NCBI RefSeq assembly: GCF_020882245.1
Contig: NC_083599.1
Span: 22,764,865-22,828,864, forward strand
Origin: Rhopalosiphum padi
Taxonomy: Eukaryota; Arthropoda; Insecta; Hemiptera; Aphididae
Direction: 5' to 3'
Length of the DNA stretch: 64,000 bases
How positions within the stretch are numbered: the stretch's first letter is position 1; each line of letters starts with the position of its first letter. The notes beneath the pieces were generated by a model. It searched no databases. It was not told the origin of the DNA and saw only the letters and a list, made by a program, of their open reading frames with translations. The position numbers and the translations under genes are program-made. Shown one piece after another: positions 1 through 10,695 of the stretch.

Positions 1-1633
1 GTGTCAATAAATGTGTGAAAATAAGGCATATTATGGTAAATTTTACCTAGGTAAAATATTGAATAGGTGGGACTGGAGAAATGTACGTTAATATCTACCC
101 AAACCTTACATAATTAATCGGAATAACACCAACTATGTCCAAGATTGTTGGCCAGTTAATTTTTATTAACTGCTTAAATTTTGGTAATAACATTAATAAT
201 ACACACATACGTTTAAATATATCGTTTAATACAATCCCAAAGTCTTCATATCAATAATTTATAAGTAGGTAATACAGATCTAAAGTCTGCATAATAGCAA
301 TACACTCATATTATTATTATGTCATAAGTTATTATCGTGGAAAAATGTTTGAAAATAGGGCATTTTTGATGGAGCCATCATTATTGTTTTCGGAAAACAA
401 TCAGTCGCCTATATAATAATGTTATTATCTTAGAATGGTTTCCCACTTAGCCCGATATACATATTATTATTCGTATCTAGATTGCTTACTTTTAACCGTT
501 AATACCGTGGTGCATACCAACTCACTGTTGGAATTTTGTATACTATAATAATATTATACTATATTATTTTAATGTTTACGATCGCGCACACTGCAATCAT
601 GCGCAAACAAGACGTGGTATTTTTCTATCGGCAGTTTTCGAGAAATGGCGACTGCGCGTCGTGCGACAGAACTAATTGCATTGTCGCAGCCACCGCGTTT
701 TGAAAACGAATTACGACTAAAACACTTATAATTGTTGTTTTACGACAGCTTCGAGTGGCTGCTAATTTTTTGCCGAATAGGTAGTAATATTTGTTTGCAC
801 GTTTGTTTATTTAAACGTTTCGTAGAAAACGAAATTAAGCGCTACAATAGGACCGCCTGCTGACGGTTTAATCAATAATAAACAGTACTTAAAGTAATAC
901 AGTATAGCGATAAACAATACTAAAAAAAAACAAAAAAAAAAAAACACAACTATATTTTATGTGTTTTATTCGATTACCTACATATTACCTTAAGGGGTGT
1001 GCCTGCCTATACATACAAGTGGTATTTCTTTACGATCGTCAAACGCGTGCAGATATAATGAAAGCTTTGCACCTGAATAGTATTTTACTCTTTATTTTGG
1101 CTGTTATTTTGTATTATTTTTTACTGTTTATGGCGATGGATGTATTTAGTTGTTCATAAAACGGAGTAAAAAATTTAAAACATACGTTTGGCTGTACATA
1201 ACTGTATTATTGTATACTGATTCGGGTTAATATAGGTTAAACATAGTTTAAGAAAACATATAATTTTGAAACCTATGTAGGTATAAAATTATATAGCTAT
1301 GTAAGACGTTTCTTAGAATATTATTTAATTTCATAAAATTATATTGTATATTTTTAGACGATACTACTGCTAATTGTTAAAATGTGTCAAAAACGAGAAG
1401 CATTTTATAATTACAATACCAAAAATTATTATTAAAAAACTTAATAACCACTAAATCAAGCTATATTTTTAATACATAAAAAATTACACATTATCACATG
1501 CTATTTGTAAAGTAAAAATAGTCGGGTTTCGGCCAATTCTGGTTAACGAGTATGATTTATTCTATAATTATAATTATAATAAGTGTTTGAAATGATTTTT
1601 GGAAGCGCGCAATGGAACGAAGATTTTCTAAGA

Positions 1634-2015
1634 TTTTAGATTCTGAGCAGAGCAATATATGTATACTGTATAGATTTTTCAATGATGTGTATACTGTATA
1701 TTATTTTTGTGTGTTTATATACAGTAGTCAAAAAATGCTCTATTTTCAATATTCAGGATAGTTTCTGATAGCAAATAGTATCTAGTTTGTACTTTATAGT
1801 AGTATTAATAATAAATTAAAATAAATTATTGCACATAATTTGCAATATAAAAAACATTACATGAAATATACTTGGTGATAAAGATTGATAAACCGTCTCC
1901 CCTCAGAATCTTTTTTTCTGTATAATGATATATTATTGAATTCAAATTTAACACATCCATCACAGTGACCCACTCGATACCTACTGTATAGCAGTGTGGT
2001 ACTCACTTGCCTATA
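1634..2015 (+). repeat. Dispersed repeat family copy, internally deleted
   Basis: Starts GATTCTGAGCAGAG and later has CCTCAGAATC, TTCAAATTTAACACATCCAT, CAGTGACC and CTCACTTGCC in the order seen at 56.3-57.3 kb. The interior is much shorter than in that copy. Confidence 0.6.
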
Positions 2016-2288
2016 TTTTTTATTTTTCTTTTCTATGTAACTATTTTAGATTTTCAATGGAGTGATGAATTTATTGATTTTACAATGATGTATGTGGTTT
2101 TTTGTGCATATCTAATCATTTTTATATACAGTAGGAGTTGAGTGAACCTCGTCATCTTGTAAGCACTGTAATGGATGTGTTAAATTTTAATTCAATGATG
2201 TATTATTGTATACTATGAAAATACGACACTGAGCGAAGACGGTCATCATGAACACAAAAATAAATAAATAAAAATAAAAACGCACTTC

Positions 2289-2510
2289 AATCACTATCAC
2301 GCTCAGAATATAAAATTTGTATAGACTAGCCGAATTGACTTGCGTTTCTATGGAATTTTTCGAAATAAAAATAAATAATATTTATTTATTATTTGTTTTT
2401 TAAATGAACAGCAAAAACCAATATATTTATGTTTAAATGTTTATAGAATAAAGGCTTAAAATCTAATCGGTCGATTTTGACGAAAGTTTTTGGAAATATC
2501 AGAATAGTTT
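2289..2510 (+). repeat. Repeat shared with 18.77-18.98 kb
   Basis: CTCAGAATATAAAATT, GTAGAC/ATAGAC, TGCGTT and AAAGTTT words occur in the same order near 18785-18975. Moderately diverged copies of the same unknown element. Confidence 0.5.
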
Positions 2511-2918
2511 AAATTGTAGTTTGAATAGTGTTAATATATAATAGTGTAATCAATGGATTATCCAATAATCCATTTCAGTTCAATTAGATTACAAAGTAAT
2601 ATACGGATTTGTGCATGAACTGTATTACACTAAAACTAAACTACAGAGAAGATAACGCAGTATTTAAATTTTTATTTTTTCTCGGGTGAATTTAGGTTTC
2701 GATAATTAATATGTAATAAAATATATTTAGTAATATAGGTTTATAAACTATTTTCGTTTGGAATCAGTTTGATTTACCATTGAATTAAACTTACCACATT
2801 TATTACAGCGACTTACTCATTGACGAGGTACACTCAACACTTACTATATAGGACATAGGTGCTATGCTATAGTGGATACCTACTAATTCTTTTTCCTTTT
2901 TTATGCAATTGGGGATAG

Positions 2919-2920
<2 letters not shown>

Positions 2921-2955
<35 letters not shown>
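2921..2955. repeat. (TA)n microsatellite
   Basis: Uninterrupted alternating TA of about 17 units upstream of the first exon. Confidence 0.9.
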
Positions 2956-2962
<7 letters not shown>

Positions 2963-3491
2963 TAAAAAATAATATGTAATAGTCATTTTAAATTTTTGCC
3001 AATGGTAACTAAATTGTTACTGTCAATAAATTAGTTGGAAAAATAATGTAATGAATTTCACAATTTTTAGTATTGTTATTTAGTTTATTTGGTAACATGT
3101 CTGCACGGCTTTACTCTATCCGTCCAATGATCTTCAACTCTCAACGAATGCAAATAATTCTAATATTCTATCATAAGTTTTGTAATGTTTATGTTAACAG
3201 TTTTAATTATCATTAATGGTTCTTTTAAATTTTTGATTTTCTAAGCTAAGTCTATGAAATGTATTTAGTGAATTTAAATGAATTTAAAATCACATTCACT
3301 AACATGCACGGTTATATTTTTAAACCATACAAGTATGTAATATAAATATAGTGATTAGAAAAATAATGAGTGATGCCTCCCCGCAGGTCTGAGTTAACCT
3401 TAAATTTTACTGATTCAAGCATAAACTATTGATATTTAGCTAAAATTATTTTTCGTTTAGGTTTTAACCATTATTGTCGTATGTTATATAG

Positions 3492-3981
3492 GACAACGCC
3501 GATAACGTCGTCGTCTCGCAGTGAAGTCGTCACTAACGGAGGTTATGCGTCGTCTGGCAGTCAAGACTCCGGAGCCACGTACTATAACGTTACAGACGGC
3601 AAAAGTGGCGTGCAACAGCAACAAAACCCGTCGTACCAAGACCGTAACGTCTATCAGCAACAGCACAGAGATGTCAATAGTGGGTCGTCGTACTTACAAC
3701 AGCAGCAACATGCCACTACTTCTGCGTACCAGCCATCAGCCAGCGGTTCGTATCAGCAGCACAGCGGTTACAATTCGGCAGCGGCGGCGGCAGCCAGACG
3801 GCATATTCAGCAACGCGGTTTCGACGACTACCATCAGTTGTCGCCTGAGGAACAATTGTCACCCGTGTCGCCGGAAAACGAAGTGTCCATGCCGTATGGA
3901 AGCAGCACTAGTGGAAACTCACAGCAATACCACCATCAGCAACAGTTGTTGCAGCAACAACAACAGTTACTACAGCAACAG

Positions 3982-4012
<31 letters not shown>

Positions 4013-4167
4013 CAGGAGAGCGTTCTGGATCAGATTCCAGCGACGACGTAAGCTTGGCCGAGTGTCTGGCCGGTGGAGGCGTCGAGTTGATGAACTTGCG
4101 CCCTATGCCTATGTTGGACGAGAATGGTCAAGTGTTATTAGACGATGTCGATACAGCCAGGATGCAG

Positions 4168-4211
<44 letters not shown>

Positions 4212-4387
4212 ACGGCGTGAAGAGCAGTATTGCAGTGAGCAACAAGTGTACTACGGAGGCAATGCGACGACCGCCAACGCCTCGGACGTTTATACCATAC
4301 CCGAGGACGAGGACGAGCTGAGCAGTCCAACGGGCGCGGACGGTGTGACAAGCCTCCGAAAGCGGCAGATGGCTAACACGTTGACCG
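3492..4387 (+). CDS. Exon 1 (first visible) of large Q-rich scaffold-like gene
   Basis: This is the first coding exon that can be placed. It begins after an acceptor at 3491 (TATATAG|G); an alternative acceptor with a better T-rich tract is at 3460 (TTTCGTTTAG|G), and the frame is open from both. It ends at GTCAGT (4388) in phase 1. The product is Ser/Tyr/Gln-rich, with an Ala run, an acidic Ser stretch (GSDSSDDVSLAEC), an ordered-looking patch (ELMNLRPMPMLDENGQVLL) and an acidic tail (PEDEDELSSP). Two polyglutamine runs are encoded by mixed CAG/CAA: 13 Q at 3973-4011 and 16 Q at 4165-4212. The ATG at 3481 could be an initiator if the 3460 acceptor is used, but the sequence reads like protein interior. 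No enzymatic motif is visible. Confidence 0.8.
3973..4212 (+). repeat. Two in-frame CAG/CAA polyglutamine tracts
   Basis: Runs of 13 and 16 glutamine codons, CAG mixed with CAA, at 3973-4011 and 4165-4212, separated by an acidic, more ordered segment. CAA interruptions are expected to slow length change compared with pure CAG. Confidence 0.9.
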
Positions 4388-5345
4388 GTCAGTTTATTAT
4401 ATTTGAATGATTGATGATGTATATCTATGTTATTATACAGGGTCTTCTAAATTTCATACGATACAATTGGTGTCTATTACGTAAAAACCAATATAATCCC
4501 CCTATTCCCTACCATTTTTGTCACTTGCAATTTTGAAGATCGTGTACAAATAACTTGCTTATAAAAATATTATGTATTAAATGGTATAATATTATAGTAA
4601 TCTGCAATAGCAAAACTCTAAAAACTTAGTAAAATAATAGTAAAAAAAAAGGATACTCCCTCTTCCACCACTTATGCTAGGGGTGTCCATAGACTCTTTT
4701 GCTGAGGAGGAAGGGACGAAATCTAATAGTCTTTGTTGCTAGTTTTAAATGTGTATCATAAAATGTATTTCATTTATTATTATATATTTGTTTTGATAGG
4801 ATACATAAAATAGAAAATTAAAATACATCTAAAATAATAAACAATTGATTTATTCACTATTTATAAGCAAAGTTTGTGTTAAAGACAAAGAGTTACTAAC
4901 TTATAATAGTTATACTTTACAATTAATATGAAATACAATTAATTAATATATACTTATACAATGACAAGACAAGTTTGTTTCATTTGGTTACATTTCAGAT
5001 ATATAAATATTGCTAGATAAATAGTTTTATTAACATTTATATTATTATTCATTCACTGATATTTCTTAAAACTATTGTTTAGAAAATGTATTTATAAGTA
5101 CTTATTAAACTATTATGACGCATTTTTATATAGCGCACCAATACGACGATGACCAAGTATAAAATCATAAAACTTAATATAAAAGTAATGTATTGTTAAC
5201 AACCTTGACAATGTTTAATCTAAAATATAAATCATTTTAAATGTAAAAGTATGAAACTGTTTAATGCTTAGTAATGTTAAAATATTTTTTTTCTAGTCCA
5301 ATAGTGAAATTAATTTTGATGGTTTTTTTTTTATTTTTTTTTTAG
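4388..5345 (+). other. Intron 1
   Basis: AT-rich intron between donor GTCAGT and the acceptor TTTTTTTTAG|CT, which follows a very long T tract (about 5321-5343). Nothing else is seen in it. Confidence 0.75.
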
Positions 5346-5561
5346 CTATTTCTGGATTGAACAGTAGTTCAGCGGCGATTAATTTGCACCATCAGATTGT
5401 CGATAACGAGCGGTTTATGATGAAATACGCTGCTGCGAATTCAGGTAGCTCGGACTCGCATCAAAAATCTAAGTTGTTAAACGAAGAATCTTCAGCAACA
5501 CCCGTTTTTTCCGAGCAAATCCGATCGAAAAAACTCAATCAGTCGTCTACAATACAATCCG
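5346..5561 (+). CDS. Exon 2 of large Q-rich scaffold-like gene
   Basis: A 216-nt phase 1-1 exon. The acceptor lies directly after a long T tract and the donor is GTATGA (5562). Its first two bases join the last G of exon 1 to make GCT (Ala), then the frame runs ISGLNSSSAAINLHHQ and on to a Lys/Ser-rich end (EQIRSKKLNQSS). It is hydrophilic and partly helical, with no recognisable domain. Its length is divisible by three and its phase symmetric, so it could be skipped without breaking the frame. The frame stays open past the donor to about 5659, so an intron-retained short end is formally possible, but the good donor and matching phases argue for splicing. Confidence 0.8.
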
Positions 5562-7401
5562 GTATGACTATTATAGTTATAACATGTGTATTTGTATTTT
5601 ATAATAAACATGTATCATTATTTTATAAAAATATAATAATATTAATGAAAATATATTAATACATTTTAATTTAACGTATCCTCGCTAGATAATTATAAAT
5701 AATTAGTACTTTAAAAAGTCTATACTTTATCATATAAGTGTACCACCTACACTAATTTCGAAATACTTATTTATTGAATATAAACATTTAGTTTTATATT
5801 TATTTTGTTTGTTTCACTGAGTGTTATTAATTGTTACAATTCGATTTTTATTTGTGAACGGTACAATTTTAATTTGAATATGTAACGAATAATATAATTC
5901 GTATTTCTCGAAACCTCATTTCAGAAACATCAATAAGTACAAAAACTAATAACAGCGGGAATTTAATAATTTTATTTGTTGGTTAGGATAAAACTGTGTT
6001 AAGGTTATTTTATTAAAATATGTAATTGGGTTCAATTTCTTTAAATATTTTACATATCAGAAAATTTGTGTTTGCGTATCTATTAGTATTTTTACTAATA
6101 TACTAATACTTATTGGTGTAATTTAAAATATATATAATTGATAATTATATACATATTACCAATATTAGTATAAATATATTGGTAAAGATACAATTTATCT
6201 TTGTTCATTTTTTATTCCCGATGTCATCTTTTTTTATACATTTTATAAAATAAATGTATTTATACTAAACAATTATGTTAAATATGAGTAGTTATAATTT
6301 AGTTTAAGGTAACAAATTGGGATAGACAATGTGATTATTATTATCAATTTATAGTATATATAATTAACAATCAACATTATTAAAAAGCGATTCAAGGCAA
6401 TAACATTAAGTAGCTATATTAAATCATAAAAAGATTATATTTTGTTGGTAATTATTCTAATTTAGGTGTATAATAAATCATAAAAATTGTATAGTTTTTT
6501 TTATACATTTTTGATTATGTATAATGTAAAATATAAATAATTTGATCTCCAGACACCGGAAGAAACCATGATCAACGACGCTTTATTAATCGCGTAGCTA
6601 CCTCTTCGACGTGAGAGAGATATTTTGTAGATGTTTAGTTGTGTTTGTACATAAACCGTTTATGTCAAACCTTGTCATAACATGATTTAAGTCACTTTGT
6701 GATTTAGCATAATCCACCTGATTACAAATTTAGTTATATAATTTTAAGTCGTTAGTAAACATTTTGCGTCAACGTCTTATCTAAAATCTAAATTCTCAAT
6801 TATATGCAAATAAAAAACAAACTAACAAAAATAACATTACACATAAATGAAATCTTTGATGCACTCTAGAGGTATCGTTAAATACATTTAATAAGAAATA
6901 AATTAATTTCTAGTGTATACTGTATTTTGGATAGAAAATAAAAAAAATCAATTTAATAAAGAGTACAGTGAATTAATAGCTAAAACTTTATAATTGACTA
7001 ATAATATATTTCAAAACACGGTATTAAAAGTTTTTTTAAATCCATATAAACTGCATTTATTTGACTAGTTTTAACGTAGACAGCTTTTGAACATGAAACC
7101 TATAATACAGTTAAGTATCAATAACGTAACATATCCTAACATATCAATATATAAAAAAAAAATTAGTTATCGATTCATTGTCATTTAGCAGTTTCCATTT
7201 ATTTCCCTAGTATAAAGATAAAAAATAAACATGTTTAAATCGATATGACGCGTAAATTATATAATTTATTCCAACAATTTCCATATAATTTATAGGAATT
7301 TGTTACGTGTTCCAAGGAATTGATTATCACTAAATGTTTGTACAATTATTATAAATTCCATTCAGAATTTATGTGTTATTTACTTTACTATAATATTTTA
7401 G
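5562..7401 (+). other. Intron 2
   Basis: AT-rich intron of about 1.8 kb. A short GC-richer patch near 6550-6625 holds no exon with compatible signals. No mobile element is recognised. Confidence 0.7.
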
Positions 7402-7540
7402 GTGTCTTACAAAATAACAAATTCCGGGCTGGCAGTGGGGAAAACGTTGTTCAGCCAGTAGTTGTTGCTTATGCCCAAAACTCCCCTTCGTACTACAACG
7501 GCAGTAACAGCAGTAGTAGCAGTAGCAGCAACAGCAGCAG
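7402..7540 (+). CDS. Exon 3 of large Q-rich scaffold-like gene
   Basis: A 139-nt exon, entering in phase 1 after AATATTTTAG and leaving in phase 2 at GTATAT (7541). It encodes VLQNNKFRAGSGENVVQPVV, then Tyr/Asn-rich sequence and a serine-rich run encoded by AGT/AGC/AAC codons. The serine/asparagine run is disordered. The donor is weaker than others in this gene, but exon 4 begins in exactly the complementary phase. Confidence 0.75.
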
Positions 7541-7707
7541 GTATATAATACATGACAATATTATGCAGCTGATTATTAGCGTCTTAGAGTTTCTACAATG
7601 TGCACAATTATACACCGGTTAAGATGAGGGCTGTGTAAAATGTTACGAAGACATGAATGATAACATTTAAAGTTATTGTGGTTATTCAAATGTTGTTTGC
7701 ATTTTAG

Positions 7708-7789
7708 ATTTGCGTCGGTTGACGGTGATCACAATAACATATCGTCCGCGTACGAAACTACGGCGGAAAATTGCGTATTCCAAGACGAC
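7708..7789 (+). CDS. Exon 4 (small) of large Q-rich scaffold-like gene
   Basis: An 82-nt exon from TTGCATTTTAG|A to the strong donor GTGAGT (7790). The split codon AG|A gives Arg, then FASVDGDHNNISSAYETTAE and a CVFQDD end; it leaves in phase 0. It is acidic and hydrophilic. The good donor and phase agreement on both sides support it despite its size. Confidence 0.78.
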
Positions 7790-10301
7790 GTGAGTACCTA
7801 TTGCCTAAATAATTATGATAAAATTTTCTCATATATTTTAATCTTAATTAATATATTTATTATTATTATTATATAAGCAATAATGAATTTGAGTTCGGAT
7901 TTTAGGGCAATATTAATAAGTAGGTTAGGTTAAAAGTTAATAGAGAATACTTTTTTTTTTTTTTTTACCAATTTAGTAAAGTATATTGTATTTATACAAT
8001 ATTTTTGTTTAGTGTTCCATTGAATTTTTTGTCACAAAAAAAAGAACCGTTCACTCCAAACATGACGCAAAATATTTTTGGACATGAAAACGAAATCGAA
8101 TTGTAATAAAATAAAATAAAATTAAATTAAAAATTAAAATAACTTCTTAAAATGAAAATTTAATTCAGAGAATTCACTTTGGTTAAAAATAATTACGTTA
8201 ATAATTACATTAACCGAAATCTAAATGTAACTAGTTAAGTTAAAAAGTTAAAATAAAATTATCTTCTTAACTTAATATAAATCTTTAAACTCGTTAATGT
8301 CTAGTTTTGATGGTTTATAATTTTAGATATTAACGATTTCAACCGTACTTATATATTAAAAAACCATTGCAGTAAATTAAATGATTTAGTGAAAAATATA
8401 TAAAAAATCAAATAAAGCAAAATTAAATTTATTTAGTTATAATATAAATAAAATAAAATATATATTGTACGTAAAAAATATTGTTAGTTAATATCATGAA
8501 AAAAAAAATATTTCCTAGTATTATCTAGTAATAATATAAATTATATTGTATATTATCTCTATTTATAGTAGGTATTTAATATTATAAATAATAGTTTATT
8601 ACAAACGGTTTAGAGGATTATTACTTATGTTAATAAAAATACAGTAATAATCAAATAGGCCGGTCAATGTTAACGCTGGAAATTTTTATTATTATAAAAT
8701 TCGTGTTACGTATTTATTAACTGTTATTGTAATATAAAAATAATAGAACAAATTTAAAATAGAATAATTTCTAATAGGAAAATTAAAATACACTGATTTT
8801 AGTATTTATATATGCTCATATATATATAGTAATATATATTATATATTTATTAGTATGCTTGGTTATAAATAAATATATTATTTATTTTAGTCAATAATCG
8901 GCGCAAATATTTGTTACAATCAAATTAGTTTATCATTAATCAATATGTTTTAAAAAACTCAATTGTTTTTTATTATCGAAATTTAGAAGTTTAATTAAAA
9001 TTCAAAATAATATTACTAATTCTTATGTACGTTAGGTTTTATTTGACGTTTATAATAATAATATTATATTGATCTTAGCATGCCTAACTACTATTATACA
9101 TCTAAATTTACTCCTATTTGATGTTAGGTAAGTAATTGGAGTTTAAAAGATAAATAAACAGTTTTAGGTTGGTTAGATTATTAATTTCATTGTTGTATAT
9201 TTTGTTTTCGATTAAATAAATCTTAAATAATCATAAAGTCATAAGCTATATTATATGTACCCATCTAGTTTATTTAATATTTACCAAACACGGAGATAGA
9301 ATAAGGAAAGCCGGAAGGGTTCTAAGGCTGTCTTAAAAGATTATTTCGTGGGATGTTAAAACTGTTTACCACCTCTGCAGGACGAAAATCCCTAAAATAA
9401 TTCACAACGGTGGCAAAATTGTTCAGATAACGAAGTGCGTAGGTTTTCTATTTGTTTTAAATTTATATAAAACAAATAGAAAGTTCGCGAAAACAAATAA
9501 ACACATGCGCGACTCATACTATACTAACCTGTAACCTCCTTATTATAATAATAAAATATATAACACACTTTTTGTGTACTGCACAAACAAAATAAACAAA
9601 TATTATGTTTGCATATGTAATAAACAAAACACAATTGAAATTTCATTGTCGTAGGTAAAATTATATTCTGTTATTATTCGCGATTTTCAACATTCTCAGA
9701 TACTTAGCTAGTACTTGATATTATCGATATCTGCTGATTATTGAAAAATATTTTTAAAATCAAGAACCAAAACACTGATAAAAATACTCGATATATTAGG
9801 AAAAGATATTATTTTTAATTCGTTATTCGCTTGTATTATTTAAAGTATGTAAACATTGTAATGAAATATTCCTTCCTACGAGACTATAAATATATGTGTT
9901 TGTGTATTAGACATAAGTATACAATATTACGTATATCTTATCGTAAAATATAAAAATGTGTAAAAATATTAAAAAACGTTTTTAAATGTCAGATAATCAA
10001 ATTTCGTCTTGTAAAAGTTGCGTGTAATGTTATACGTCCGTACAAACTTTGCGAAAGAATATGGTTATAGAGAAATAGAGAATAATAGTCAATAGGTATA
10101 AAGATTTCGACTAAAGCGAAACATATTTTTTTTCACTTTATCATAATGTCTTTGTTGTATAAATATATTGTCACCACTATTGTAAAAAAGGGTAGTGCAC
10201 TCAAGATTTTTTTTTTTGGGGCAACACATCACTGATAATATCTAACTACTTATACAATATCATCAGTTGCGGGCTGTGCAATGCACGTGTATTCATATTT
10301 T

Positions 10302-10333
<32 letters not shown>

Positions 10334-10362
10334 ACCTACAACAATTTCGATCTTGAATATAG
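7790..10362 (+). other. Intron 3 with (GTT)n tract near its acceptor
   Basis: AT-rich intron of about 2.6 kb, with no exon seen. A pure GTT/TTG trinucleotide repeat at about 10303-10333 lies about 30 bases before the acceptor, apparently forming part of the pyrimidine-rich region. A GC-richer patch near 9400-9530 has no coding potential that fits. Confidence 0.7.
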
Positions 10363-10695
10363 TTGGAAAAAACTCCCGAATACGATCGAATATGCAAACT
10401 GTTGAATCAGCCGATTCGTGCGGTCGTGGCGGGTGGTCATTCCGATTCGAAGACCGGCAAAACTGAACAGCAACGGCTGCAGAAGCAAACCATTCGGCAC
10501 CAGCAGCAACAGCACATACAACGGCAACTTAAGCAATTGCAGCACAAGACCCAGCAGCAACAACAACAACAGTACAACAGTATGCTGGGCCGCGCGCTGT
10601 CGTCTTCTCAGCAAAATCGGCAGGCGGGCGCGAACAGCAGCAATAATACGTTTGGAAACGTTCAAACCGCAAACCGTAATCGGACGAATTTTCGC
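10363..10695 (+). CDS. Exon 5 of large Q-rich scaffold-like gene
   Basis: A 333-nt phase 0-0 exon: acceptor GAATATAG|TTG and donor GTAAGG (10696). It starts with an ordered-looking basic segment (LEKTPEYDRICKLLNQPIRA), followed by a Gln/His/Lys-rich stretch likely to form a helix or coiled coil (QQHIQRQLKQLQHKTQQQQQ), and ends Asn/Arg-rich. The opening segment is one of the few in the 5' half that does not look low-complexity, so it is a good probe for homologues. Being symmetric and divisible by three, the exon could be alternatively used. Confidence 0.82.

Larger units (their letters stand above)
1..3460. other. Upstream non-coding / intronic stretch
   Basis: AT-rich DNA without a convincing exon. 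The only GC-richer patch is about 585-860, with several CpGs and a short ATG-led frame (about 645-731, 28 codons); it could be a promoter or leader exon but nothing proves this. The stretch holds repeat-family pieces at about 1634-2015, 2120-2260 and 2289-2510, and a (TA)n microsatellite at about 2921-2955. It is either an intron of the large gene that follows or its 5' flank. Confidence 0.5.

Noticed and set aside
959..1159. 66-codon frame with hydrophobic C terminus
   Set aside because: AT-rich codon make-up and no splice or promoter context; likely chance.
2921..2955. Possible promoter TATA region
   Set aside because: Plain (TA)n microsatellite with no start signal nearby.
3521..4051. Second + strand frame of 176 codons within exon 1
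   Set aside because: CAG/CAA repeats lack stops in shifted frames, giving Ser/Asn- or Thr-rich shadows. The frame does not join exon 2.
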